Shown: positions 26,824 through 36,216, numbered from the stretch's first letter. The stretch is 64,000 nt of DNA from Secundilactobacillus yichangensis (GCF_016861565.1 NZ_BOLK01000011.1:40661-104660), one strand, 5' to 3'. A program made the numbers and translations. Notes: generated by a model from the sequence alone, not told the origin.

Positions 26824-26991
26824 ATGAAACGCACTTGGATGATTACAGGAATGAGCAGTAATTTTGGTCAGCGATTGATTCAAAACTTGATTAAGAAGGG
26901 TAAGCTGGCAACAACTAATGCCCAGAACGAATTAAAGATTAAATCACGAGATCAAGGTCAGGTCGATTTAATGATCAACCTGCGTGGCTAA
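26824..26991 (+). pseudogene. Short-chain dehydrogenase N-terminal remnant, or derived small protein
   Basis: A 55-residue frame that begins as a classical SDR (MKRTWMITGMSSNFGQRLIQ), showing the TGxxSxxFG cofactor-binding motif and first helix. After residue ~30 the sequence no longer follows the family, and it stops at 55 against a usual ~250-280. GGGAGCTGG precedes ATG 26824, and a strong terminator follows 25 bases after the stop. It is most simply a deletion remnant; expression as a small protein is possible. Confidence 0.6.
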
Positions 26992-27016
26992 TCACTATTA
27001 AATAACTAATAAGTAT

Positions 27017-27050
27017 AGCGGCAGAATCCATTTGGATTCTGCCGCTTTTT
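27017..27050 (+). terminator. Terminator after the SDR remnant
   Basis: AGCGGCAGAATCCA and TGGATTCTGCCGCT form a perfect 14-bp stem followed by T5. Confidence 0.9.
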
Positions 27051-27336
27051 ATAAAGTGGTATCAGTTGTCAGCCTAAAAGACAAAATAAGAAGTCAATTA
27101 GAATTCATCCTGTGTACTAGTGATCGGATGTGAATCAGATATCCCGTAGTACTGGTTATGAGTCTTCTATATTACCGTCATCATACGGGTCTATTCGTTT
27201 GTTAATGAAGGTAAGGATCGTTGACAAAATGGATAATGACTTGTAATCTAACCAGTTAGTTAGTATTAGTTGTCAATTAAGTTAACAGAGCAACTAATTG
27301 TGTAACGTTAATTTCTGTAAGAGAGAAGGCATTTAC
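27051..27336 (+). promoter_or_regulatory. cfa upstream region with promoter
   Basis: This non-coding stretch holds TTGACA (27220-27225) with TAATCT 18 bp downstream (27244-27249). It is followed by a run of TTAGTTA-like repeats (27254-27300) that may form weak hairpins. Nothing else is recognised. Confidence 0.5.
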
Positions 27337-28539
27337 GTGTTAGAGAAAACCGTGTATCGACAATTATTGAGCCATGCATTTGATATTACCATTGCTGTGA
27401 CTTACTGGGATGGTAAAGAGGAAACTTATGGTGACGGCGAACCGGTTGTTAAAATCCGGTTTAATGAGGAACTTCCTTTAAAGAGCTTCACTGATGAACC
27501 GACTTTGACACTAGCGGAAGACTATATGAAGGGTGCCATTGAAATTGATGGCAGCATTGAAGAACTAGTTGCTTCAGCGTTCCGTACAGATCACAGTTTC
27601 TTAACTAATAATCCATTTATCAAGCATTTCCCAAAACGTTCTCATTCTGAAAAGAGCAGCCAAAAGGATATTCAGAGCCACTATGATATTGGTAATGACT
27701 TCTATGAAATGTGGCTGGATAAGACCATGACTTATTCATGTGCCTACTTCGAACATGAAGATGACACTTTGGAAGAAGCTCAAGTTAACAAGATGCACCA
27801 TATTTTGAATAAATTGAAGCCAGAACCCGGCAAGCGCCTATTAGATATCGGTAGCGGCTGGGGGACTTTACTGTTTATGGCTGCTGAAGAATACGGCTTG
27901 CACGCGACTGGCATTACGCTTAGTCAAGAGCAATACGACTACACGCAGCAGCAAATCAAGGCGCGTCATCTTGAAGACAAGGTCAACGTGCTGTTAGAAG
28001 ACTACCGTGAAGTCAATGATCAATTTGATTACGTGACTTCTGTTGGAATGTTTGAACACGTTGGTAAGGAAAACCTCGGTTTGTACTTTAAGAAGGTTGC
28101 TGACTTTATGAAGCCAAATGGCCGGGCATTGATCCACGGAATTACTGGTCAGCATGAAGGTGCTGGGGTCGATCCATTTATTACCAAGTATATCTTCCCT
28201 GGTGGCTATATTCCTAATGTTGCTGAAAACTTAAAGCACATTATGGATGCTAAGCTGCAATTCTCCGACATCGAACCGCTTCGCCGTCATTATCAAAAAA
28301 CCCTTGAAATTTGGGACAAAAATTATTTGAAGGTTCAAGATAAAGCCGAAGAAAAGTATGGTAAAGAATTTGCCCGGATGTGGAATATGTATCTTCAAGC
28401 CTGCGCCGGTTCATTTGAAGGTGGCAACATTGACGTGATGCAATACCTATTGGTTAAAGCACCAAGCGGTACTGGCCTGCCAATGACCCGTCAGTATATT
28501 TACGATGCTGACAGTAAAGAAGTCTCAAAAGAAGCATAG
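27337..28539 (+). CDS. cfa: Cyclopropane-fatty-acyl-phospholipid synthase family protein
   Basis: A 400-residue SAM-dependent enzyme that adds a methylene bridge to unsaturated membrane lipid chains. An N-terminal lipid-handling region (about 1-105) is followed by the methyltransferase core with SAM motif [13 protein letters not shown] and downstream [11 protein letters not shown]. The usual length is about 390, so it is intact. GTG 27337 is chosen because GAGAGAAGG precedes it by eight bases. It probably adjusts membrane lipids under acid stress. Confidence 0.93.
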   Translation: MLEKTVYRQLLSHAFDITIAVTYWDGKEETYGDGEPVVKIRFNEELPLKSFTDEPTLTLAEDYMKGAIEIDGSIEELVASAFRTDHSFLTNNPFIKHFPKRSHSEKSSQKDIQSHYDIGNDFYEMWLDKTMTYSCAYFEHEDDTLEEAQVNKMHHILNKLKPEPGKRLLDIGSGWGTLLFMAAEEYGLHATGITLSQEQYDYTQQQIKARHLEDKVNVLLEDYREVNDQFDYVTSVGMFEHVGKENLGLYFKKVADFMKPNGRALIHGITGQHEGAGVDPFITKYIFPGGYIPNVAENLKHIMDAKLQFSDIEPLRRHYQKTLEIWDKNYLKVQDKAEEKYGKEFARMWNMYLQACAGSFEGGNIDVMQYLLVKAPSGTGLPMTRQYIYDADSKEVSKEA

Positions 28540-28547
28540 TGTGTAAC

Positions 28548-28638
28548 AACTCGTTTAGGTTCCAGAATATAAGCAAAAAAGACGGTATTCCTGTATTTTG
28601 GAATACCGTTTTTCTTTGGACCAGAACCGGAATTTGAT
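28548..28638. repeat. Hairpin repeat with conserved left end, also terminating cfa
   Basis: Begins AACTCGTTTAGGTTCCAGAA, matching the left ends of the elements at 19841, 33589 and 62154. The arms close as GGTTCCAGAA... with ...GGACCAGAACCGG. The tip is a terminator stem at 28575-28617. Confidence 0.65.
28575..28617 (+). terminator. Terminator after cfa
   Basis: GACGGTATTCC / GGAATACCGTT stem preceded by A6 and followed by T5. Confidence 0.85.
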
Positions 28639-28707
28639 TACAATAATTTACAAACATTGCTGATTGTCGCTATGATAGACCTAGAAGTAATTGTTGGAGG
28701 CGATAAT

Positions 28708-29532
28708 TTGGCTTCAATCCAAGTTCAAGAAGCGTTTATTAAGGGTAAAGTAAGCGATGAAAAGTGTGAAGATACTATCGTAAATACACCTGATTTCATG
28801 GCCATCGTTGACGGTGTTACTAGCAAGTCCAATTTTGAGTATCATGGTAAAACAACTGGTAAGTTAGCTTCGATGATGATTGCAGGCGTGATTGAACGCT
28901 TGCCTAAGAATGCCACTTTAGCGGTGCTGATCAAGCAGGTTAATCAACGGTTTGCTGACTTCTATCAGCACGTTGAGTTTACGGCCGACCGTGCCAGTCA
29001 AGGCTTACAGGCAGTTGCCGTTATCTATTCGCGGTTTCGCAATGAGCTGTGGCAGGTTGGCGACGCGCAGATCAATTTGGATGGGCGACTATTGACTAAT
29101 CCGAAACCTAGCGATTTAGTCTTATCAAATATGCGCAGTTTGATTCTACGGTTATCTCCTGACAGTAGCGGTGAATCAGATCCTGGTCGTACGGTCATAC
29201 TGCCGTGGATCTTAAAAGCCACGCAGTTTGCCAACTCAGCCGATAGCGAGTGGGGTTACAGTATCTTTAATGGTGAGTCAATTCCGAAATCATTGGTGCA
29301 GATCTACCCGTTAACAAACAACAAGACACATGAGATTGTTTTAGCCAGTGACGGTTATCCAAAAGCGGAGAGAACTTTAGCTGATTCCGAATCAGGGCTG
29401 GCGGAAGTTTTGAAAAATGATCCCAGTTGCAGTCACGCATATCGCTCAACTAAGGGCCTTAAGCAGGGTAACCGTTCGTTTGATGATCGCAGTCTTATTC
29501 ATTTTACGGTTTCTCCAGATAATGGGGATTAA
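28708..29532 (+). CDS. PP2C-like phosphatase domain protein
   Basis: A 274-residue soluble protein with the outline of a PP2C/SpoIIE-type metal-dependent phosphatase. MAIVDGVTSKSN near residue 32 stands for the first metal-binding Asp-Gly, ASDGYPK near 214 for the second, and FDDRSLIHF near 260 for the last Asp. The rest is poorly conserved. TTG 28708 follows GGAGG by seven bases; upstream in-frame starts lack a ribosome site. No kinase partner is adjacent, so the substrate is unknown. Confidence 0.7.
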   Translation: MASIQVQEAFIKGKVSDEKCEDTIVNTPDFMAIVDGVTSKSNFEYHGKTTGKLASMMIAGVIERLPKNATLAVLIKQVNQRFADFYQHVEFTADRASQGLQAVAVIYSRFRNELWQVGDAQINLDGRLLTNPKPSDLVLSNMRSLILRLSPDSSGESDPGRTVILPWILKATQFANSADSEWGYSIFNGESIPKSLVQIYPLTNNKTHEIVLASDGYPKAERTLADSESGLAEVLKNDPSCSHAYRSTKGLKQGNRSFDDRSLIHFTVSPDNGD

Positions 29533-29588
29533 AAAAACTCCTAGAACTGAACGATGATGACGTCATCGGACAATTCCAGGAGCTTTTT
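29532..29588. terminator. Terminator, probably bidirectional
   Basis: AACTCCTAGAA and TTCCAGGAGCTT pair around an inner GATGACGTCATC palindrome, with A and T runs outside. It serves the PP2C-like gene and the minus-strand rpsN unit. Confidence 0.8.
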
Positions 29589-29602
29589 AATCTGAATCAA
29601 AC

Positions 29603-29743
29603 TTAAAGTGATTTCTTCGTATTAGTAGCATTTCGTTTAGCATTACGGATGAGTTTTATCGCTCGCTTGCGAGTCTTTAAACTAGGACTCTTTAAACGAC
29701 GATAAGCGCTAGCTCCATGAGTAAACTCCTTACAAACTACCAA
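29603..29743 (-). pseudogene. Small basic protein gene after rpsN, start codon out of frame
   Basis: The reading frame ending at 29603 encodes ASAYRRLKSPSLKTRKRAIK followed by about 16 more basic residues. It resembles a short basic family annotated in lactobacilli as putative metal-homeostasis protein (recalled, not checked). A perfect AAGGAG seven bases before ATG 29718 marks the expected start, but that ATG is one base out of frame and reads only eight codons. Restoring one base in codon 2 would give M-(E/D)-ASAYRRLK. An in-frame TTG at 29743 overlaps the rpsN stop and would give 46 residues by coupling. Confidence 0.55.
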
Positions 29744-30006
29744 GAGGCCTTACGGACACCCGGAATCTGACCAAGGTGAGCGTACTTCCGGAAATTCAAG
29801 CGGGACATATTGAACTTGCGCATATAGCCCCGTGGTCGGCCGTCTAAGCTGTCCCGGTTACGTAACCGGTTAGGATTAGAGTCCTTTGGTAATCGTGCCA
29901 AAGCTTCGTAGTCGCCTTGGGCCTTTAACTCACGTCGAATAGTAGCGTACTTTGCAATCAGTTCACGCTGCTTGTTATACTTTGCAATCTTTGATTTCTT
30001 TGCCAT
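29737..30006 (-). CDS. rpsN: 30S ribosomal protein S14, zinc-independent form
   Basis: An 89-residue S14 paralogue lacking the CxxC zinc ribbon of the 61-residue housekeeping form. The conserved [20 protein letters not shown] and C-terminal [17 protein letters not shown] are seen. Such zinc-free paralogues replace the zinc form when zinc is scarce and are commonly Zur-controlled. A Zur-like box at 30157 and a tandem repeat lie upstream. GGAGG precedes ATG 30006. Confidence 0.93.
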   Translation of the reverse strand: MAKKSKIAKYNKQRELIAKYATIRRELKAQGDYEALARLPKDSNPNRLRNRDSLDGRPRGYMRKFNMSRLNFRKYAHLGQIPGVRKASW

Positions 30007-30109
30007 GTTTCCTCCAATGACTTAGTGATGTAGGTGAAGATAACTCATTAGGTAACTGCGGAGTCAACGGCGTTAGTTCTATTTTATTCGTCACAACAAT
30101 AGTAATAAT

Positions 30110-30149
30110 TTACCAATAATTGGCTTGAATTACCAATAATTTGCCTTGA
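30110..30149. repeat. Two tandem 20-bp repeats upstream of rpsN
   Basis: TTACCAATAATTGGCTTGAA (30110-30129) and TTACCAATAATTTGCCTTGA (30130-30149) agree at most positions. The first contains the palindrome CCAATAATTGG. Protein-binding function is possible but unassigned. Confidence 0.7.
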
Positions 30150-30156
30150 TGTAACT

Positions 30157-30177
30157 AAATTGTAATGATTACTCTTT
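30157..30177. promoter_or_regulatory. Zur-like box
   Basis: AAATTGTAATGATTACTC followed by TTT resembles the Bacillus Zur box AAATCGTAATNATTACG (then ATTT), with the TAATNATTA core intact. It is about 150 bases upstream of rpsN. Confidence 0.55.
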
Positions 30178-30227
30178 AGAAATAAATGAAATCCGCAAAG
30201 TATGTTAAAATAATTTGTGGAAATTTT

Positions 30228-30314
30228 TACACTAGGGGTGCCATTTGGCTGAGATAGATGAATATCTAGTCCCTTTGAACCTGTAGAGGTAATACTTGCG
30301 AAGGAAAGTGTACG
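30228..30314 (+). ncRNA. TPP riboswitch (THI element)
   Basis: Conserved blocks are present: ACTAGGGGTGCC, TTGGCTGAGAT, CCCTTTGAACCTG, AGGTAATACTTGCG and AGGAAAGTG. It controls cytX downstream through the terminator at 30335. Confidence 0.97.
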
Positions 30315-30334
30315 TGAACATCAAATATAATGAT

Positions 30335-30378
30335 GGTCTTTCAGTGCGCGAAACGAAGTGCAGCTGAAAGGCCTTTTA
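30335..30378 (+). terminator. Riboswitch-controlled terminator before cytX
   Basis: GGTCTTTCAG and CTGAAAGGCC pair, followed by TTTT. It is the expression platform of the TPP element. Confidence 0.85.
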
Positions 30379-30400
30379 ATTTTGAAAGAGGGGCGTTTTA

Positions 30401-31585
30401 ATGGGTAACACAAAGCCAAGCGGTTTATTCCTGCTTTGGATGGGTGCGGCGATTTCAATCGCTGAAATTGTGACTGGAACGTTGATTGCACCACTGGGAT
30501 GGAAAAACGGTTTATTGGCAATCTTGATTGGGCACATCATTGGCTGCTTTGTTTTTTTGCTGCCTGCTGGTTACTTGTCAGCACAGCAGAATCGAACAGC
30601 AATTCAAGCGACCAAAACCGTTTTTGGCCAACAAGGCGTTTTGTTGTTCTCACTGCTAAATGCACTGCAACTGCTTGGCTGGACCGCAGTGATGATCGTG
30701 AATGCCCAGCAAGCGATGAACGGGCTATCAAAGGCACTTTTTAACTATCATTCGGTTTTCGTGATGTCACTTATCGTTGCGGTTTTAATCGTGGTTTGGC
30801 TGCTGATGGATCACAAGTGGCTTTTTAAAGTGAATAATGTCATCGTCCTTTTGCTGGCTATCGGGATGCTGTTGATGCTATGGACCATTATTAAAGAAGG
30901 TCGGCTGCAAAACAGTGCCAACCTGGCGCCATTAAGCTTTGGTAGCGCAGTTGAACTGAACGTGACCATGGCACTTTCCTGGTTGCCACTGATTGGCGAT
31001 TATACTCAGCATACCGACCGACCGTTTCGCACGAGCATGGATAGTGTCTGCGGTTACTTTATTGCCAGTGTTGCCATGTTCTCGCTGGGATTATTTACCG
31101 TTATTTTAACCGGGCAATCAGACTTTACGACGGTACTGTCACATTCAAGTATGGGCATGATTGCATTGCTGGTAATCGTCTTTTCAACGGTGACAACGAC
31201 TTTCATGGATGCTTACTCAGCGGCGACTAACATTGCCAACGTGGTTAAAACCAAAGCGGTTAATTTAATTGCGGTTGGTGTGACTGTCTTAGGATTGCTG
31301 ATTGCACTCTTTGTATCGATGTCGTACTACCAAAGCTTCTTATCAGCCATCGGCGCGGTCTTTACACCGCTATTTGCGATTTTGTTTGTCAGTGTCTTTT
31401 TGATGCGTCAGCGACTGTCATTGCCACTAAACTTTATTTGGTGGCTGATTGGTTTTGTCGGGTATTCCTGGCTGCAGAAACTGGATTTCTTTTTGGGGAC
31501 GACCTTCTTCTTGCTACTAGTGCTAGGATTAGGCGTTTATCTCACCGGATTAGTGACGAAAAAGTATCCGTTGATGACGGACTAA
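30401..31585 (+). CDS. cytX: Putative hydroxymethylpyrimidine transporter CytX
   Basis: A 394-residue NCS1-family membrane permease with about 12 helices. The start GLFLLWMGAAISIAEIVTGT and the central ALSWLPLIGDYTQHT are typical of CytX, the transporter of the thiamine precursor hydroxymethylpyrimidine. The TPP riboswitch directly upstream supports this role strongly. No thiamine biosynthesis genes are adjacent, so salvage is the likely strategy. Confidence 0.9.
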   Translation: MGNTKPSGLFLLWMGAAISIAEIVTGTLIAPLGWKNGLLAILIGHIIGCFVFLLPAGYLSAQQNRTAIQATKTVFGQQGVLLFSLLNALQLLGWTAVMIVNAQQAMNGLSKALFNYHSVFVMSLIVAVLIVVWLLMDHKWLFKVNNVIVLLLAIGMLLMLWTIIKEGRLQNSANLAPLSFGSAVELNVTMALSWLPLIGDYTQHTDRPFRTSMDSVCGYFIASVAMFSLGLFTVILTGQSDFTTVLSHSSMGMIALLVIVFSTVTTTFMDAYSAATNIANVVKTKAVNLIAVGVTVLGLLIALFVSMSYYQSFLSAIGAVFTPLFAILFVSVFLMRQRLSLPLNFIWWLIGFVGYSWLQKLDFFLGTTFFLLLVLGLGVYLTGLVTKKYPLMTD

Positions 31586-31587
31586 AA

Positions 31588-31632
31588 AACAGTTCAACAA
31601 TCAGTAAAATGATTAGTTGAGCTGCTTTTTAG
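31588..31632. terminator. Bidirectional terminator cytX/apbE
   Basis: AACAGTTCAAC...AATCA pairs with TGATT...GTTGAGCTGCTT, flanked by A and T runs. Confidence 0.8.
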
Positions 31633-31641
31633 TAATGGGGT

Positions 31642-32583
31642 TTAGATAGTCTGATAATGGTTGTCTGTTAACGCAAAACTTTTTTTTAAGCCAGAGGTGA
31701 TGGCAACTTTAAAATCGCGAGTAACGAAAATGGCTTCCAGACCGGGCTGCTTTTCGATTAACGGAATACCCTTATCGATATCTTGATAAAACGCCTCAGT
31801 TGTCCAGATATCGCCATCGATGGATAAATCACTGACAATCGTGACACTCTCCAGGTCATTTTGAATCGGATAACCGGTTTTAGAATCAAACATGTGATGG
31901 TAATTGTGGCCGTTGATGACGAGATAACGCTCGTAGATTCCTGAAGTAACGATAGATTTAGCTGGAGTTGTCAGCACCCCCAGCGCAACGTGACGCTGTT
32001 TTAGCGGGTTTTGTACGCCAATGCGCCATAGCCCGTTGGGGTGCGTGCTATTACCCACTAATAAGATATTACCGCCTAGGTCAATAATGCCGCTTTTGAC
32101 GCCGCGAGAGACCCATAGGTTCTTGATGGCATCAGCAATATAGCCTTTCGCAATGCCGCCCAGATCGATTTCCATACCGGCTTTTCGAAGAAAAACGGTT
32201 CGGTTGTCGTCTAGTTGGATGTCATCTGGGTCGATCAACTGAAGCCGCTGCTTGATATCTGTATCGGCTGGCAGATTAGCACCATCAAAGCCGATCTTCC
32301 ATAATTTTACCAGCGGACCAATGGCAGTGTTAAAGCCTAAGCGCCATTGACTGACCTCTACCGCACGTTTGATCAGTTTGTAGGTGATTTCCGATACTTG
32401 AACCGGTTTTTGACCCGCAGCATGGTTAATGGACATTACTTCGGAGACGGGACGATTAACCGTTAAAATGTCTTCGTAATGCTCAATTAAGTGATTCCCG
32501 GCATCTAGATCAGCCGCCGTTGCAGGTTCGTTCACCGAGAGGGTGATGGTGGTTCCTAAACCGTAATATTGTCTTTGAATCAT
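31642..32583 (-). CDS. apbE: FAD:protein FMN transferase (ApbE family)
   Basis: A 313-residue flavin transferase that attaches FMN to Ser/Thr of target flavoproteins. IDLGGIAKGYIADAI (about 150) and HHMFDSKTGYPIQN (about 235) are the conserved substrate and metal motifs. No signal peptide or lipobox is present, so it acts in the cytoplasm. A natural target class is fumarate reductase with an FMN-binding domain, but the fumarate reductase at 43.3 kb lacks that domain. Confidence 0.9.
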   Translation of the reverse strand: MIQRQYYGLGTTITLSVNEPATAADLDAGNHLIEHYEDILTVNRPVSEVMSINHAAGQKPVQVSEITYKLIKRAVEVSQWRLGFNTAIGPLVKLWKIGFDGANLPADTDIKQRLQLIDPDDIQLDDNRTVFLRKAGMEIDLGGIAKGYIADAIKNLWVSRGVKSGIIDLGGNILLVGNSTHPNGLWRIGVQNPLKQRHVALGVLTTPAKSIVTSGIYERYLVINGHNYHHMFDSKTGYPIQNDLESVTIVSDLSIDGDIWTTEAFYQDIDKGIPLIEKQPGLEAIFVTRDFKVAITSGLKKSFALTDNHYQTI

Positions 32584-32662
32584 CTAAGGATCACGCCTTC
32601 CATAAAGTTCTTATGAGTTTAGAATAACACAATCCGCTTTGGAGCATGAGGAATCCTTAGAC

Positions 32663-32701
32663 ACAAAAACGCGCTGACTGAGCTGATTCAGCCGGCGCGC
32701 T
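32663..32701 (-). terminator. Terminator of the minus-strand unit upstream of apbE
   Basis: On the minus strand GCGCGCCGGCTGA and TCAGTCAGCGCG form the stem, followed by TTTTTGTGT. Confidence 0.8.
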
Positions 32702-32709
32702 AAAGAAAC

Positions 32710-32850
32710 TTATAACTCTGAGAATGGAATTTGCACTTCTATCGTTCGTTGAGATGTCTTGACTACGCCGGTGGATATGCACAACTGCTTGATGAGCAAA
32801 TCCTTTAAGTGTGCTGAGCGGCATAATCATTCAGTAGTAGTTTCTTTCAT
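32710..32850 (-). pseudogene. Small ORF interrupted by TGA at codon 8
   Basis: From ATG 32850, preceded by GGAGG at nine bases, the frame reads MKETTTE, then TGA (32827-32829), then LCRSAHLKDLLIKQLCISTG and 18 further residues ending PFSEL before TAA at 32710. A terminator follows eight bases later. Promoter, leader, ribosome site, ORF and terminator are all in place, so only the TGA breaks a 46-codon gene. It may be a TGG-to-TGA nonsense mutation, or the seven-codon peptide may itself be functional. No family is recognised. Confidence 0.5.
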
Positions 32851-32859
32851 AGGCGTTTT

Positions 32860-32978
32860 CCTCCAATTAAGCTTAAATGACACAATATGTACGACTACAG
32901 TAGTTTAAAGTCACCTCCTAAGGCAAAAGGAACGTTGCAAGAAAATTCTGCCCCCCTAGTCGTTCCTTTTGTAGAATT
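32860..32978 (-). ncRNA. Structured 5' leader of the minus-strand unit
   Basis: About 120 bases from the predicted start site to the ribosome site. AAAAGGAACG (32970-32961) pairs with CGTTCCTTTT (32934-32925). CGACTA inside this arm can alternatively pair with TAGTCG (32897-32892). The loop carries a G6 run, and a second strong AGGAGGTGA (32920-32912) has no start codon after it. This suggests two exclusive folds or a pseudoknot. No known class is recognised. Confidence 0.45.
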
Positions 32979-32984
32979 ACAGTT

Positions 32985-33013
32985 ACTATAGCATTAAAAA
33001 ATGATGAGTTCAA
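32985..33013 (-). promoter_or_regulatory. Promoter of the minus-strand small unit
   Basis: On the minus strand TTGAAC (33013-33008), 17 bp, TATAGT (32990-32985). Confidence 0.65.
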
Positions 33014-33138
33014 TATTAAATAAAGATTAAATTATGAAAAAGTAAGGTTTCTCCCGCTAGTCCCATGATGCTTGCCATTTGATACGTAGCAGCGTAACTT
33101 AAAAGGTGTAAAGAGAGAAAGAGAAGAGAGGGTCAAAA

Positions 33139-33573
33139 GTGAAAGTTGAAAAGCTGGAGAACTTGACTGAAACTGATAAAAAGGTACTGATGGCTATTTG
33201 GCTCGCGGGTAATTTAGATGCTCACTCGTTTATTTCTGCAAAGTATTGGCAGGACCGGGTTGCTGAAGTTTCAAAACAATTATCTGAAGCAGTTATTTAC
33301 GTGGTTCAGCAGAATCACCAGATTATTGGTTTCGCCGGTATGATGACACACTATTTGGCGGGGATGTTTGTTAAGCCAGGTTACCGGGATGCCGGTATTG
33401 GCAGCCTGCTGTTATTTGCATTAAAGTCGGATTACCAGCAAATTCGATTAGACGTTTACAAGAAAAATGCTAAGGCCATTCGTTTCTATCAGCGGCACGA
33501 TTTCAACGAAACGGATCAGTCAGTAGATCCGGATACGGGTGAAGTTGAGTTAAAAATGAAGTGGCAAGAATAG
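33139..33573 (+). CDS. GNAT family N-acetyltransferase
   Basis: A 144-residue acetyl-CoA-dependent acetyltransferase. The GNAT acetyl-CoA loop is GYRDAGIGSLLL (about 87-98), and the C-terminal AIRFYQRHDFNE is typical. The substrate is unknown. GTG 33139 follows GAGAGGG. It stands alone before a long-hairpin repeat. Confidence 0.88.
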   Translation: MKVEKLENLTETDKKVLMAIWLAGNLDAHSFISAKYWQDRVAEVSKQLSEAVIYVVQQNHQIIGFAGMMTHYLAGMFVKPGYRDAGIGSLLLFALKSDYQQIRLDVYKKNAKAIRFYQRHDFNETDQSVDPDTGEVELKMKWQE

Positions 33574-33588
33574 GGTTAACTGTGAGAG

Positions 33589-33816
33589 TGTGACACAACT
33601 CGGTAGATTCCAGAGTTTAACGTGAATAATGCCTATTCCGCATTTTGCGGAATAGGCATTATTTGCGTTAAATGGCCGAAATCTGAGTTTTGAAACGCAG
33701 TTAGGCGATATAACCGGATAAAACCGAAGTACAGTCACAACTAATTCGGATTAAGGATTGATTGAAATACTTACCAATATAGACTTATGGCACAGTCCTT
33801 TTTGCGATCAGCTTCT
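33589..33816. repeat. Long-hairpin intergenic repeat, copy B
   Basis: About 228 bp nearly identical to 19841-20075, from TGTGACACAACTCGG through ACTTATGGCAC. The hairpin tip is ATTCCGCATTTTGCGGAAT. Compensated and small differences from copy A preserve the fold. It is located between a GNAT gene and gdhA. Confidence 0.85.
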
Positions 33817-33905
33817 GATAAACACTCATTAAATTTTAATTTTAATGTTTACTAGTAAACTTACATATGCTAAACTGACATCATCATGTAAGCTGATTGA
33901 TTTAA

Positions 33906-35267
<1,362 letters not shown>

Positions 35268-35413
35268 GGTCATTTGCAATACTTATCGTTTGAATGCTTG
35301 TTTATCCCTAGTCTTGCTTAGTGTAAAAGGATTATAATGGAGAAGTAAATTAACGCGAGTTGAAGAAATTCAGTTCAAAATTTTTTTGATCTTATAATCA
35401 GGGGGCATTTAAA

Positions 35414-36016
35414 ATGGGGATAATTCTGGTATTTATATTTGGCTTGATGACGGCCATGGGGGGACTGTCGTGGTGGTATGCTGCTCACTATAACGGCTTA
35501 GTCGGCACAACGAGAGTCCTCACCATCATCAGTGTCGCGGGTTTATTGTTCAGCTTCGGATACGTTTATAAAAACGGTTGGGTAAAATCTAGGCAAACAG
35601 CGCCAGCTTCGCAAACGACAACCGTACATTCTAACCAGTATTTTGCGCAGAAGAGTTCGGAATCTGCATCAATCGTTCAGCATCATAAAAATGAACAAAA
35701 TGTGCTGCAGCAGTTACAGAAATCGTACTCAAAAAACGTCGGTGATGTTAGTTTTAATCAAGGAAACAAGACGTTTACGATTACGCCAACTAATAGTAAA
35801 TACGTCAAAGCAGTCACGACGATGTGGAAATACCCAAAGACCAATGCCAAGTCGATTAAAACGATGTCGGATAACTATTTAAAGATGTCGCGGTCAATTG
35901 ACAAGTCTTTAAATGATAGTTATACCTTGCAGGTAAAGAAATCAAAGAGCGGTCCGGTAATCTTGTCTGTTAAGGATGGGAAAGCTACCGTGATGAATGA
36001 AAGTCAGCAAAAATAG
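35414..36016 (+). CDS. Uncharacterised membrane protein with two N-terminal helices
   Basis: A 200-residue protein not assigned to a family. Two membrane helices (about 3-23 and 33-52) are followed by a Ser/Gln/Lys-rich linker (60-100). The folded, probably extracellular tail at about 105-200 has alternating charged and hydrophobic residues and is lysine-rich. GGGGG at 35401 precedes ATG 35414. It is monocistronic with a strong terminator. Confidence 0.75.
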   Translation: MGIILVFIFGLMTAMGGLSWWYAAHYNGLVGTTRVLTIISVAGLLFSFGYVYKNGWVKSRQTAPASQTTTVHSNQYFAQKSSESASIVQHHKNEQNVLQQLQKSYSKNVGDVSFNQGNKTFTITPTNSKYVKAVTTMWKYPKTNAKSIKTMSDNYLKMSRSIDKSLNDSYTLQVKKSKSGPVILSVKDGKATVMNESQQK

Positions 36017-36042
36017 CAAACAGTATTAAAAAATAAATGGGG

Positions 36043-36086
36043 AAGCACCCGGTAAAATTCAAATCAATTTTACCGGGTGCTTTTTT
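36043..36086 (+). terminator. Terminator after the membrane protein gene
   Basis: GAAGCACCCGGTAAAATT... pairs with AATTTTACCGGGTGCTTTTTT, a perfect long stem with T6. Confidence 0.92.
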
Positions 36087-36183
36087 AGGCTATTTACTTA
36101 TCTAGGCGGATGACTACAAGGCTTGAGATAATTTTCACAATTATAGAGAAGTGAGTTAAAGGATAAGTTATTTTAAAAACAGC

Positions 36184-36212
36184 TTGACAGCAAGAGTGGA
36201 AGGGCTTACATT
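36184..36212 (+). promoter_or_regulatory. Promoter of the alpha-glucosidase operon
   Basis: TTGACA (36184-36189), 17 bp, TACATT (36207-36212). The operator palindrome begins five bases after the -10, and a 190-base leader follows. Confidence 0.7.
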
Positions 36213-36216
36213 TATT

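Noticed and set aside
32710..32850. Selenoprotein with TGA-encoded selenocysteine
   Set aside because: No SECIS-like hairpin directly follows the TGA and no selenium genes are seen; nonsense or recoding is left open instead.
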